DNA of 64,000 bases, from the NCBI GenBank assembly GCA_039105265.1, contig JAPFFF010000038.1:1302001-1366000 (forward strand). The letters run 5' to 3'. The translations under genes were made by a program, and so were the position numbers. The DNA comes from Tritrichomonas musculus (taxonomy: Eukaryota > Parabasalia > Tritrichomonadida > Tritrichomonadidae). Position 1 is the first letter of the stretch. Every line of letters starts with the position of its first letter. Below are positions 20,400 through 32,182 of the stretch, one piece after another. The notes beneath the pieces were generated by a model that did not search any database, was not told where the DNA came from, and saw only the letters and a program-made list of their open reading frames with translations.

Positions 20400-22990
20400 T
20401 TTTTAATGATTGAAATGTACCCGTCGCTCAATCCAGCTGAAGAACAAACACCAATCCATATAGAATTTTTTTTACTCCTTCCATTTCAATTGTTTAATGT
20501 AAATCTGTCCTACCGGATATTGATCTAAATTCATATTCTTTGGAAAATCATAGGTTAAAATCGAACTATTAAATTGCGCAACTTTCACTTCCTTTGATCC
20601 GTATATTTCATCGAGCAAAGCAATTTTTGATCAATGAAGAATTCTCACAAAATGTCTCTCACCACTCTTTTCATGAAATATCATAAGCACTTCATAAGCA
20701 TCCGTATCTATATCAAATCTAATAGATAAAATATTATTTCTTGAATCATAATTGATTCCTGTTAATTCCTCAACATTTTTATCATAACAATCAACAAAGC
20801 CAGAAGAAAATATTTTTCATTCATTTTCTTCATCTTTATGATTCTTGAATGAAACAAAGAAATCCATGAATAATCCAAGAACATCATCAACAGGACATTT
20901 GTCATTTGATCTAACAACTTTGAAATATTTAATGTCAGAATTACCATTTATTTCTTCCATATAATCATCAGCAGTTGAACTAATATGTTCAAATTGTTCA
21001 AAGGTACAATAAACTTGTGAAACATTAGTTTGATATTTTTCATCATAAACAGTTTCAATGGTTAAATCTTTCACGATTCTATATTTAAATTCTCCAACTT
21101 TCGAAAATGTGATGAATGTTCAAGAGTTTAATGAAAAGTTCAATAGCAATACAATACACCATTCACCATCCGGAGACTCATATTGTAAAATCATATATTT
21201 GTTATCATAATTTCTTGGAATATATTTAAATCTGACTTCAAATTCTCCATTAACAAAATAGAAATAACCAAGATATGTTTTTGGATTATCCGAAATATTC
21301 TTGTATCTATCATTTTTGATGAATTCAACCATTGCATTCTCTAATGTTTTTTCCAAATCGATTCGATTATCTGTTTTCAAAACTATTTCATCTTGTTTAA
21401 TTATTTTTTCTGCTAGTGTTAATCTTGTATGATAAAATCCTTCCGGGCTCTCTATAGTTAAGCGCCAATCATCACTCTAATTTTGATAATAGTTAACGGG
21501 ATAAATGATTCCGTCAATTTCTATACTGATATAAATCTCGGTATTCTCAGGGGTATTTTCATCATAATCAAACATAAAATCAAATTTTTTGACCATGCCA
21601 GCGTCATCAGTAATCGTTCCAACAAGACGAGTTCCCCTACTCATTTTTATTTTGACTTCCAACACTCCGTCTGAATTTCTCACATTTTCAAAAGGCACAT
21701 CGATAGCCTCTTTGTATATCAAATCATTTTTGCTTCGATATTTGGCATCCGCTTCTTCTTTAGTATACAGGTTATCCATATTTATCATACTATTTTTTAT
21801 TTCATCTAAGGCAGCATTTACTTCATCCACAGTCGGAAAATCATCTAATGTAGATGTCATAGCCGCATCATTATTATGTGAATTAGCAGCTAGAGCATCA
21901 ATTTTGAATTTATAATTGAATTGAATGTCATAGCCGCATCATTATTATGTGAATTGCAAAAGCATTTATTGAATCAATCTTGTTATGCAAAGCATTTATA
22001 TCACAAGTATATGCTAAATCATTTATTGTAAATTCCATATGTCTCGAACATGTATTTTCTTTAATTTGTATTCCACAAACCTTTAGTTCATTTGGATTTG
22101 ATATGATAAATGTTTTATTATTCATGACGCAGCTAGGGAAATCATTTGTTCCTTGGTAATCAATAATTCCGCCAGTAATATTGATAGTTATATAATTCTC
22201 TTCATAATCAACATCATTATATTCACTAACTTTTTCGACCAAAAATCTTGCTTTAATTGTCTGTTATCGTGTCTTCAGCCTCCAAATGAACTTCGCCATC
22301 AACAAATTTACCAACAACATCAATTATATCATCTCTAATTAATTCATTCTTTGAAATATATTCATTATTTATTTCATTAATTCTTGTAGTTATTGCCTTA
22401 AATGTTGGTTTTAATGAACTCCTAATTCTATTTCAAATTCACTGCTAAATTTGATGGCTGGGAGAGAACTAGTTTCTTTATTGCACCAATCAAGAATTGG
22501 AGATAAATCTGTTGTTTTTTGAACTGTTCTCATATATGAATCCATCGGAATATCAGGTAATTCTGAACCATCACGTATTATATCCAACATACTAGAGCCA
22601 GCTTCCGAACTAATATCTTCACTAATATCAGATAATAATCCCTGTAGTTGTCCTCCAGTTTTTTGTACATCCATTAACTGTTCTAGATGCTGTTTGAACT
22701 CCTCGCGTGCTTAACTGTAAACCAAGACTTGTCCCGCTCATGACTGTACCGGCAATACCAAATGCTAATGCAACATCAGCTACGATTTCGATTTGGTCTG
22801 TTTTGACTTTTAAATATTTTGTTTTATTTTGTTGGTCAACCATCTCTGAAGATATATTATTCACTTTATTTGTTAAATCTTTTACGTCATAATTCATTAC
22901 ATCAACGTTATTAGTAATCATATTTAAATCACTTCTCATTGTTGTTATGTTATCTGCAGTAATTATTTTTGACGAAGTAATATTGTAATC
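20400..22990 (-). mobile_element. Virus-like fossil, minus arm (coiled-coil / tail-fibre-type protein)
   Basis: A broken, old copy of a large coiled-coil gene read right to left. Visible parts in order are MRSDLN followed by heptad coiled coil, a glycine-rich hydrophobic stretch (ALAFGIAGT), a helical segment, then beta-rich pieces with tail-fibre-like wording such as YTKEEADAKY. It has several breaks and is no longer an intact gene. Related sequence runs in the other direction from 22995, so the two arms are divergent paralogues. The family is unsettled: tail-fibre/attachment-type proteins of a Polinton/Maverick or another large DNA virus relative are the best guess. No polymerase, integrase or capsid gene was recognised here. 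Confidence 0.5.
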
Positions 22991-22994
22991 AGTA

Positions 22995-25850
22995 TATAAT
23001 GATGTTGCAGCATCAGGCCTTGGAATTATTTCATATATTAAGAAGAGTGAGGTTGAAGAATTATTAAAGGCTTATGATAATAGGATAAAAGCACTTGAAG
23101 CTAAATGTGCTAACATTGGATGAGAAGTTTTATTTTTAACTAAAATGAGTGATACTGCTACAAGATTTATAGGAGATATACTGTTTAAGATAGGGGATGC
23201 TACTCGAAAAGGTAGACAGTTATTAACCTTGGGTGAATTAGATATCTATGTATAGACAGGTCATTTATTTAATGAGGTTGAAGGTTTACTAGAAGGTGAT
23301 ATTAAAAATAATAATATCAAGTATGTTTCATTTACGTCTTTATCAACAACATACCATATCCTTAAGTTTGTTAATTTGCTTGAAGACTTCATGAATAAGC
23401 TCAATGATATAAAAACCCAGTCTAATATATTTAAGATAGTCCTGAGGAAGAATATAGTATATGATAATAGTGGTAATTTAGTTAAGGAGTTCTACATATA
23501 TGTTAAAGATGGTCAAGTATACTCACCTTTGATAACTAAAAGTAGTAATGGATGTAGTATAAATAATAGTACCATTATGGGATTTATGAATATAGCTTTT
23601 GATAGTGGTCTTGACTTCAACCCATATACCTTGTGGCCGAATGGGGAGTTGAGCATAATGAATGAATATATAACTGATTCTTTACAGACAGAGAAGGCAC
23701 TAAAGTGTTCGATAATAAAAGCAGAAAATGCATTAAGTTTACGTAAAAGTGATACACTATACTTATATAAACCTACTTCAACTAGTCAGGTTGTTATTGG
23801 TAATAAGAAATATTGGCTACTTCAATGGAATATAGATACTGGATATACTATACCTAATGACTTAGAGTTTAGGTTTAATGAGTATTGTTTTGGTAATAAG
23901 TGTTCTTTATCTTGGGATGGTATAAAATAGGTAGGTGATAACATACAAGGTAATATCAATGGTAGATTAGTTAATGGATGAAATAAGGAGAATGAGTATA
24001 GTGAAGATGGTACCTATCTACAAGTCAAGAAGAGTGAGAGGAACATGAAACTGATTAATTAGCCTAATGACTACTCTCCTGATAACCTACTACATTACAT
24101 GATTCATGGAGGTAAGTGCAAAATAGACTGTTTTGTAAAATTAAATATAGGTGAGATAGAACCTTTTTCGAAATATAGTCTAGGCTTCCAAACAAGTCAA
24201 GGAGGTGCGAAAGATGGATTTGATATAGAAGCAATAAGGTGCTATAAGATGAATAATGCTACTAATAAATTAGAAACTAGTGCTATTGATGAACTCTACC
24301 TAGATATTACCCTAGAAGGTTCTAAAAATGCAAATAGGTTCTCAGTTCGACCTACTGAAGGAGACAAGGCATGGTTGTTCTTATATGGTGCACTTGATTC
24401 ATGTGAACAACTTGAATATACTTATACAGCTTCGACTACTAATGACTCAAGGATATTAAGATTTATTTAGCTGATGAGTATGTTGACCCAATAGATGAGG
24501 TTCATTGGGATACAACTACTAACCCATTCGAGTATATCATTAAGAGGCAATTTTATGAAGTATTATTAAATTTTAATGGAGCAACAACTCTATATACTGA
24601 CTATAATATAACTTCTTCAAAGATAATTACTGTTGATAATATTACTACCATGAGGAGCGACCTAAACTTAGTCACTAACAATGTAGATGCTATTAGCTAT
24701 GATGTTAACGAAATGAACACTGTTATGGAAAGCCTGAAAGGTAGAGTATCGAGGACCGAACAAGTTACCCAACATCTGGAGGATGATGTAGATAATTTAT
24801 GTATAGTCTCATGGACAGCATTAGCTTTTGGAGTTGCAGGTACTGCTGGATCAATAGGTTCTATTGGTATGCAGCTATTTCCAGATGGTATAAGCTTTCC
24901 TACCATAAAAGGTAGAGGATTATTTAAAAAGTTATTCTCGCATAAGTCAACCAAAGGCATGAGTGATTTGGTTAGAAATAGTATTAACTCTATGTCAGGT
25001 ACTACTGCAAGAAGCATAACCAAAGATATAACACCTATTATAACCTCGTGTGAAGAGGAGTATAAGCAACTAGATGAACTACCTTTTACTGATGAGAATG
25101 ATAACCCTGATACTGGAACCTTGACATTAAGTGGTGCTATAGATATTAGTAATATGTTTAGGGACTCACTCAAGCCTTGTTTCAAGTTGTTAGCTGAGAA
25201 GGTCAATGAGCTCGAGGCAGAGTTTGATAACTACCCTACTGTGGATGAAGCAAATGAAGGTCTAGATATTCTCAAAGGTAGGATAGAGACCTTAGAAAAT
25301 GAGAAGGGTAATTATACACTTAAGAGTGAGCTTAATGAGGCTACTACTGATATAGAGAACTTAACAACTTATACTAAAGGAGCTAGAAGCAATAAAGGCA
25401 AGGATGGAGTTACTAGATAGTGAGAAAAACACCTTGAAGAATAGGTTAGCTGCATTAGAAAAAAAAAATGACCCAGATAGTGAATGGAAAGCATATTATA
25501 CAGGCTTTACTGATGTTACTGATGAATATAATAGGTATTTTCTATTTTCTTATTTTACAAATGAGAAATGCATAATTATTGATAATTTAGATAATGAACC
25601 AACAAGTGATAATGACCTTGTTCCAGATGGGGAGTACTTATTGATATTCAAAGACAAAACTCAAAAGCTACATTTTTTTAGATTTATATCAACTGAATGG
25701 TCTGATCCTCAAAAAATAAAATCATATTTAAATGAAATATACTTTAAAGACACTAACCCACCTTCTTGTGATTATAATATATATAATATTGAGTTAGATT
25801 GTGATAAAGGTTTTATGATTTGTTTCGATGCTATATATATGAAGAAATAG
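22995..25850 (+). mobile_element. Virus-like fossil, plus arm (coiled-coil / tail-fibre-type proteins)
   Basis: Plus-strand remains of at least two related genes. First comes a C-terminal coiled coil (ALEAKCANIG), then beta-rich segments, then a second copy of the MRSDLN coiled-coil protein with the ALAFGVAGT hydrophobic stretch, and at the end a heptad region followed by a beta-rich tail. It is broken in several places. Base composition is richer in G and C than the host genes nearby, which supports a foreign origin. The MRSDLN segment matches the one in the minus arm closely, including the preceding ITSSKIIT words. The age looks intermediate, since long stretches are still open. Confidence 0.5.
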
Positions 25851-25854
25851 GTAC

Positions 25855-26060
25855 GAGATTCTCGGGGTGGTACCTTTGCCGTTTCATAGATGGTGGGCAG
25901 TAGTGGTAGCAAGAAAAGAAAACAACAAGAAGAAAAAAAGAAGAAGAAGAAGAAATTTTATTAGTTTTTAGTTTTTATTTTTTTATTTTTTTTTTTTTTT
26001 TATCACGAGTTCGGGTTGACGTTGTTGGCAACAGCCCCTACGGAAACCGACTCGTATATA
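25855..26060. repeat. Right margin of the virus-like fossil: hairpins and simple repeats
   Basis: GGTACGAGATTCTCGGGG is followed by TGGTACC, giving GGTACC-type inverted ends near 25857-25882. A GAA/AAG-rich run and a T-run lie between 25915 and 26002. ACGAGTTCGG near 26006 is mirrored loosely by CCGACTCGT near 26048. The island is less AT-rich than its flanks and may be the end of the element. Confidence 0.4.
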
Positions 26061-26342
26061 CTACTTCGGTGTCAATTCTTTATGGTTTTTGATCAATTCT
26101 AGTATGTAATCAATGTAATAACAACGTATTTTAGCACAATATTCTATTTTGAATGTAGTTACCTCCTTTTTCTTTCCATTATCAAAAATTATTTTATAGT
26201 CAAATCCAATCGACCTAAAAGCACTCTTACAAAGAGCTGAAATATAGCACTGGTAAAGTGAGTTATGAGTCTTCCAAATTTTGTTGGTAAAGTGAGCATT
26301 TGAGCTGGAATACAGCTGAAATACAGAACAAAATTGTATCAA
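26061..26342 (-). pseudogene. Unrecognised short reading frame (93 codons)
   Basis: The frame contains plausible protein wording (GFDYKIIFDNGKKKEVTTF) and ends at once beside the fossil margin. I do not recognise a family. It may be the tail of a host gene or belong to the neighbouring element. No initiator or second domain supports it as an independent gene. Confidence 0.25.
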
Positions 26343-26473
26343 ATGCTGGTTTCAAAATACTATACCCTATCTCATCAAGTTGCATCATCAATTTTTTTCT
26401 ATAACGTACTGAGAATTGATATCGATTATCGAGATTTAACAATCCTATACAAAATAAAATGATATTATTTTTT

Positions 26474-27051
26474 TTAAGGGAATAGTTTTGAATATTTATT
26501 TGTTCTATCAGATTTCAAATATATCTTGGTATTTTGAAAATAAATTTGAAATTTTTAGTTTAAAATAGAATTAAGCATTAATATAAAATATAATTATTTC
26601 AATTAAATTAAAAAATATTGTTTATACAATACGAAAATGCATTCATGAATAAATAAAACGAAAAGTTCAAATAACTTTTTAAATGAATGATAAATATCTA
26701 AATGATTGGCACAAAAGATAAATATAGCATGCTTTCTAAAATAAAATAGAGCGATTTCGTTAAAATTGTTATTTAATTTAGTAATTAATATATGATTTGT
26801 CAATCCAAAATAAAAAAATTAGGAAAAGCTCTCTATTTGTTTGTAGGGAATCTGAAATTATTCGAAAATAAATAATTTTTATATGGATATATTAAAGGCT
26901 CGAAGACTTATTTAATCGGAATCATTTGTTTAAACATTTTTGAAGGACGTTACAAACCATTCAAATTATTTTTTGACTTTATACATTCAAATATTCAATG
27001 TTGTAAACTTCGTTATTTTATGATATGATCTTCTCAAAACTATTCCCTTAA
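26474..27051. mobile_element. Short TIR element with TTAA ends
   Basis: TTAAGGGAATAGTTTTGA at 26474 is mirrored exactly at 27034-27051. TTAA at both outer ends could be a piggyBac-type target duplication, though the GGG...CCC terminal bases are the reverse of the usual pattern, so the family is open. The ~540-bp interior is AT-rich without a credible gene. Confidence 0.6.
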
Positions 27052-27103
27052 ATAATTGAATAAAAATTTTATTTGTCTGAAAAGTGGAAGTCGAAAAAGA
27101 ATT

Positions 27104-27293
27104 GGTAAAAAGTGGGCAACGCTGGAAATAAGTGGATAACGGTAAAATGATACATTGAATTTTTACAAATTGAAATAAAAAATATAACCATTTTTCTTGC
27201 ATTTAAAAAAACGAACTTTGTAATCCACAAAATTTTAAGAGCTTCATTTCACCGTTTTCCACTTATTTCCAGCGTTACCCGCTTTTTTTACAG
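27104..27293. repeat. Inverted repeat, ~47-bp arms
   Basis: Arms at about 27104-27150 and 27246-27293 share AACGCTGGAAATAAGTGGA and flanks in opposite orientation. The element is about 190 bp with no gene. Just right of it, 27308-27352 matches the right end of the MITE at 46598-46902 (GATGTCGACC plus AGTTTTTC). Confidence 0.6.
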
Positions 27294-27415
27294 AATCTGT
27301 ATTTTAATTCAAAAAGTTTGATGATGTCGACCAGTTTTTCAACTGATTTTAATGATTATTTAATGGGATATTTAATGAAAAGTAAGATAGAATGATTTTT
27401 TTTTTTTAAAAAAAG

Positions 27416-27495
27416 TGGTTGCTGTGGGGTTCGAACCCACGCCCTCGCGGACCAGTGCCTTAAACTGGCGCCTTAGACCACTCGGCCAAACAACC
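27416..27495 (-). tRNA. tRNA-Leu (anticodon AAG), second copy
   Basis: Same 80-nt type II cloverleaf as the plus-strand copy at 17083, read on the minus strand. Anticodon loop TTAAGGC, T-arm GTGGG-TTCGAAC-CCCAC, no intron. The variable-arm loop is GCGA instead of GTGA, the only difference. Eight T follow on the minus strand as Pol III terminator. The two genes point towards each other across about 10 kb. Confidence 0.96.
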
Positions 27496-27736
27496 GTTTC
27501 ATCTTATCAATTCTTCTTCTTTATTTGTAATAAAATAAATAAAATAAAATGCTGTTTGATTATAAATTCTTGTTAGAGGTGAGCTATTGTTTGTAGGCCA
27601 AGATTGAAAGAATTTTTTCCCTTGGATATTTAAATATATAGAATATTGTAATATAATAATATATAAATCAATTTTTTTTTTATTAAGAACTAGACTAATC
27701 TTGCCTCAGGTGCAAGTATTTCATTAATTTCCACAT

Positions 27737-29971
27737 TTATTTATGTGGTTTTGGATAGCGATCAGCACGTCCGTCTTTAATTGGTCCGCTCCAATTCATT
27801 CCAAAGCCAAATTCGTATTGATTTCCAACGGAATCTTTGTATGGTTCATAATCTAGAGGAAGATCTTCGCAATGGTGTTCAACAGTTGCCATATTAGCAG
27901 GAATTTGTACTGGCAAAAGGCCGCTTGGTTCTGCTTTACCGCTGATAATATCAAGAAGAGCTTGAGTCTGAACACCAAAGTCGATTATGATTGAATCTGC
28001 ACTGGCTTCGAATTCTGATGGAACAGTTGGATTATGCATTCTGAGTATAACAATAACAGGCTTGTTTCCTAAGGCTTTCTTAGTGTCCAATATAAGGTCA
28101 AGATCATGCTCATTAGCAGCGGTGCAGGTTCTGCCTTTATAACTTCGATTTGCAACCTTTTCTCGGGGATCACCACTTGCAATGCTATTTTCCCTAGCTT
28201 CAGTGGCTGTATAAGGCCTATATTGTAATGAAATTGGGATATATCCATTTCCTCCTTTTTCTTTGTCAGCATCGGAATAACCACCGTCTGTTAGTGGGCT
28301 TTCAACGAAAACAATGGCAAAATCAGCATCTTTAGGAGAATCTACTCGATCATAATACTTGTTTACAAGATCAGTTGGAATTGGATCACAATCAGTCTCT
28401 GGGGCGACATTACGGAAGAATGCTTTTCTTGCATTAATATGTCGTTTTGGTATGTATACCTTCTTTCTATCGCGCTGGGGTAAAGCTGATTGGTTCTTTA
28501 CCATTACAAGAGATTTCAATTGGGTTTCATAACCTTCTTTGCAAAAACTTTCACATCCAACAATCTTGGAACTTTCTTTAGGATCAAGATATGGATTTTC
28601 AAACAGGCCACAACGAAAGATGTTGCGAAGTAATCGAACAGCTGATTGTTCCATACGTTTTCTCATAAATTCTTCGGAATGGCGTTCACATCCTATCTTG
28701 TAGGCTTCAAGTATTGGTGCAATTTCCGAGTTACCACCAAATTGGTCAACTCCATTTAATATGGCAAGTAAATGACGTTCAGCCACGGATAACTTTTCAA
28801 CACCATAGCAACGGCTGCTGAATGAATCGATATCTGGTAGAGGATCATCAGTAATGCCCCAATCAGTACAAACAATACCATCATATCCGTATTTTTCACG
28901 AAGCAAGTCATTGATAATATAGTGGCTGTATGAGTTTCCAACATTTTTGTGGTCCTTTGTGTCTATACCCCAGCTGACTGTATAGTATGGCATAATTGCA
29001 GAAGTTTGAGCAGTTGGTCCATCGAGTTTGAATACTCCATCGATAAAAGGCTTTAAGTGATCATTGAAATTATTTCCTGGGTATACAGCAAATTTACCGA
29101 AAGGATAATGTGCATCACGACCAGCTTCGCATGGCCCACCGCCTGGCCAGTGTTTGGACATGGCGCATAAGCTATCCTTACCCCATCCATCTTTAGCGCC
29201 TTCAGTATTCTGTAAGCTGTCACAATAAGCTTTGCTGAATTCTGTAACCAATTGAGGATGACTACCAAAAGTGTCTTCAAATCGCATCCAGCGAGGTTCT
29301 GTTGCAAGGTCAACTTGAGGAAACAGGGCTGTGCAAATTCCAAGAGCACGGCATTCTTTGGAAACAGCTTCCCCGTATTTTCTACAACAGTCAGGAGAGA
29401 ATGTAGCAGCCATACCTAGTCCTTCAGGCCATTTTGAAACATCTCCATGGCCTATCTTATACTCCTGACCAGCTGTGCTGGAACTATGGCGTGGGTCGCT
29501 AGATATATTTACAGGAATACCCCATGGTAAGTTTTCAGCTAAACATTGGAGTCTGTTACTCCAGCGAGCTCCAGTGTCAGGATTTTCCATTGAAGTAACC
29601 AATACATGACGAACATGATCTTTTTCTAGAAAAGTTTTCTGCTGATCTGAGAGTTCCCAATGGGCGAAATCTGTGTCATCTAATGCTTTTCCTCCATAAG
29701 TTCCCGTAAAGAAACCAGTGGGTGCCGATGGTACGCATTGATGAGGTGAATAGAGCATTAAACCAGCAATTTCTTCTATGGAGAGGCGAGAAGCCAAATC
29801 TTGTGCACGGGTGTCAATTGGGAGACGCCAATCTTCATATGGAAGAAGCTTTCCTGTTTTAGCCAGATCTTTGAAGTATAACCCATCAACCTCTAAAATA
29901 TTAGCGGAAACTGTTCCAATGTCTGGTCCATTTGGGTTTTTTTGAATGCGATAGGGTTGCTCTTTCGACAT
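27737..29971 (-). CDS. Glycoside hydrolase family 3 (beta-glucosidase/xylosidase type)
   Basis: 744 residues, starting 13 nt after a TCATT initiator. The N-terminal GH3 barrel carries RLSIEEIAGLMLY (~62-74), the substrate-binding KHWPGGG segment (K273-H274) and the nucleophile in GIVCTDWG, which I count as Asp370. The C-terminal alpha/beta sandwich (~480-690) has the typical VFVESP...DADKEKGGNGY block and VIVILRMHNP. The fibronectin-like extension is only a short end segment (EFGFGMNWSG). There is no signal peptide, so a cytosolic or lysosome-like role on beta-glycosides is inferred. The gene is visibly richer in G+C than neighbours and lacks low-complexity insertions, consistent with lateral transfer from bacteria, as reported for many trichomonad glycosidases. 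The acid/base residue was not identified. Confidence 0.92.
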   Translation of the reverse strand: MSKEQPYRIQKNPNGPDIGTVSANILEVDGLYFKDLAKTGKLLPYEDWRLPIDTRAQDLASRLSIEEIAGLMLYSPHQCVPSAPTGFFTGTYGGKALDDTDFAHWELSDQQKTFLEKDHVRHVLVTSMENPDTGARWSNRLQCLAENLPWGIPVNISSDPRHSSSTAGQEYKIGHGDVSKWPEGLGMAATFSPDCCRKYGEAVSKECRALGICTALFPQVDLATEPRWMRFEDTFGSHPQLVTEFSKAYCDSLQNTEGAKDGWGKDSLCAMSKHWPGGGPCEAGRDAHYPFGKFAVYPGNNFNDHLKPFIDGVFKLDGPTAQTSAIMPYYTVSWGIDTKDHKNVGNSYSHYIINDLLREKYGYDGIVCTDWGITDDPLPDIDSFSSRCYGVEKLSVAERHLLAILNGVDQFGGNSEIAPILEAYKIGCERHSEEFMRKRMEQSAVRLLRNIFRCGLFENPYLDPKESSKIVGCESFCKEGYETQLKSLVMVKNQSALPQRDRKKVYIPKRHINARKAFFRNVAPETDCDPIPTDLVNKYYDRVDSPKDADFAIVFVESPLTDGGYSDADKEKGGNGYIPISLQYRPYTATEARENSIASGDPREKVANRSYKGRTCTAANEHDLDLILDTKKALGNKPVIVILRMHNPTVPSEFEASADSIIIDFGVQTQALLDIISGKAEPSGLLPVQIPANMATVEHHCEDLPLDYEPYKDSVGNQYEFGFGMNWSGPIKDGRADRYPKPHK

Positions 29972-29982
29972 TTTTTAAAAAA

Positions 29983-29987
29983 AATGA
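29983..29987 (-). promoter_or_regulatory. Initiator of the GH3 gene
   Basis: TCATT on the minus strand matches TCA-Y-W. The A at 29985 gives a 13-nt 5' UTR. Confidence 0.55.
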
Positions 29988-31611
29988 AATAAAAAAGTTG
30001 TTATATTCAAAAAAAAATGATGAAAAAGTGACATCCAATTTTTTGAAAAGATATTTAGAATTATGTGATGTGAAATATTGTGGATGATTAAAAAAAAATT
30101 AACAATTAGAATATCTAAAAAGATACTTTATATGATTTGCTAAAATATTATAATAAAGGAGTATTAATTAAAATATATAATAAAAACATAATTTAAATAT
30201 CTTTATTATGAAAATTAATTAATATATAATATGAATTTTATTCGCTTTTTTAAATAATTTTAAAAAAGCAATCAAAAGAAAAAAGCAATACATTTTGAAT
30301 TAATATATATAAAATTGTGCTTTATCGATTTATTTGTCCATTAAGCAAAAAACCAATATTTAAAAGGATGAAATTTTTTAAGTAAAGCATTATTACAATT
30401 GTAATAATAAAAGCATTCACGATGCCACTTTTTATTATGTTTATATCATACTTTTTGAAGCACTAATTTGGCCTTTTTATTTGAAATTTGAACTGGTATC
30501 AAAATAAACTTTGTTTTTTAATTTCCGCGTGTAAACTTACGGTTTCTAAGAATTTATTTCAAATATTGAATGATTTATTTTTTACACAAGAAATATTGAA
30601 TGATAAAAGGCCAAATTATAATTGAATAAAAAGGCCAAATTATTTTCTTTCGTAAATAAAAAAGGTCTTTAATTAATGCACTAAGGCCTAATTGAATTTC
30701 AATTCGACATGCTGAAAAAAGGTTTTAGTGCATTAAATGACCAATATAATATTGAGAAAGTAAAAAATCATGTTTTTTGATAAATACATATAAGGATGAT
30801 TTACAAAATTTTCAAAAAATAATGTTTAAGAACAACTTTATAGAGGGATAGCATTTCTTCATTTCTTTTACGAGTAAAAAAATTCCAAATACGCGTTTTT
30901 TTTTTTTTAATTAAACGAATATAATGGCCAAAAATATATAAAAAAGGGAGAGAACTTCATTAGGTTACAAAAAGTGAACATTCCGACTTTTTGATATATT
31001 TATTAAGTGTATGAAATTATCTTCTTTGTTTTTTAAATTTCAAACTTAAATATTATCAGAATTTTAATATATTACTATATTACATATTTTTTTTAAATAG
31101 AATTTATTTTCATGAAATTTTTAAAAAAAAAAAAAAATAAGCTTTCTCATTTGGCATTACTTGAAAAATAACTTTCAAAGCATTATTTAACAATTAGATA
31201 GCCATAATTTCAAGTATATATCTTTTCTTTACTTCAAAAAGTTAAAAATATCATCGATAATTATCAATGGAAAAACCCGTATTTATTGATAATGATATCA
31301 TTATTAGATAATATTGAATATTCTAATATACTCCCAATAATATCGATGTTATTGTAACAAATCTAGCCTTAAACGGAGACGATCAATTAATCTCTGTGAT
31401 CTTAAAAAATCATCATCTATTTCTCTTTTTCTTATTTTGGTTATTTAGTAGCTTCAATCTCTCCAAATACAATTATTTGAAATGTAACAAAATCGATAAA
31501 AAATCTTACAACCACCTTTCCTTAATTTTATTCTTTGTAATATGAGAAATTGAATAAAGAGGTTAAAAAATTCAATACATATTCACCTTATTTAAAAATC
31601 CCTTGAAAGGT

Positions 31612-31641
31612 CACTTTTTGAGGGAGAAAACTCAAAAAGTG
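31612..31641. repeat. CACTTTTTGAG hairpin, copy 3
   Basis: CACTTTTTGAG and CTCAAAAAGTG around GGAGAAAA, in the upstream region of the CARMIL-like gene. Confidence 0.75.
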
Positions 31642-31675
31642 AAAGCAATTCAGAGAATTACAAATTCCGCTCCGT

Positions 31676-31704
31676 ACTTTTTGAGAGCTTCGCTCTCAAA
31701 AAGT
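31676..31704. repeat. ACTTTTTGAG hairpin, copy 4
   Basis: ACTTTTTGAGAGC-TTC-GCTCTCAAAAAGT: 13-bp arms with a 3-nt centre, 35 bp right of copy 3. Confidence 0.8.
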
Positions 31705-32182
31705 GCTATGAGGAATTTGGAAATTTTTTTTTCCTTCTAATTTTTTATAAGAAAAATTTGTCGTTTATTTAATTTTTTCAATACATTCAAAATTTTTGAA
31801 AAAAAAATATGTTAATATACTTTTTTTAAAGGCAAAATCAAGCTAAATTTTGATTTTAGTTCTTTTCTCATTTCATTTTTGTTTATTCATAAAAAACAGA
31901 ATTAAATATTCAATTTTTTTTCAAAAAATTCAAAATCTTTCGATTTTTTTTCATTTATAATGGATGAAAATTTAAATAAAAATATGTTTCAATTAAATAT
32001 AAATTTATTCATTCCAAAAAACTTTTATTTTTTTATATAAAAAAACTTTAGAATAAAAATTATTAATTTTTTTCATATTATTAATCCAAAAAATTTTATA
32101 ATAATTAATATAAACACATTTTTATATTATATTGAAAAAATGGTTAATAAATTGAAATAAACGTAAAATTCTACATTTACAA

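Larger units (their letters stand above)
30000..32182. other. Intergenic with small inverted repeats
   Basis: Between divergent GH3 and CARMIL-like genes. TTTGGCCTTTTTAT near 30468 is mirrored near 30628-30645. TGCACTAA near 30680 is mirrored by TTAGTGCA near 30724, forming another fold. GATAATGATATCATTATTA near 31295 is a perfect short palindrome. The remainder is AT-rich with no gene. Two ACTTTTTGAG hairpins in this stretch are listed separately. Confidence 0.5.

Noticed and set aside
20091-20431. Overlapping short frames on both strands at the GC island
   Set aside because: They overlap each other in the same GC-rich patch and include homopolymer-coded runs.
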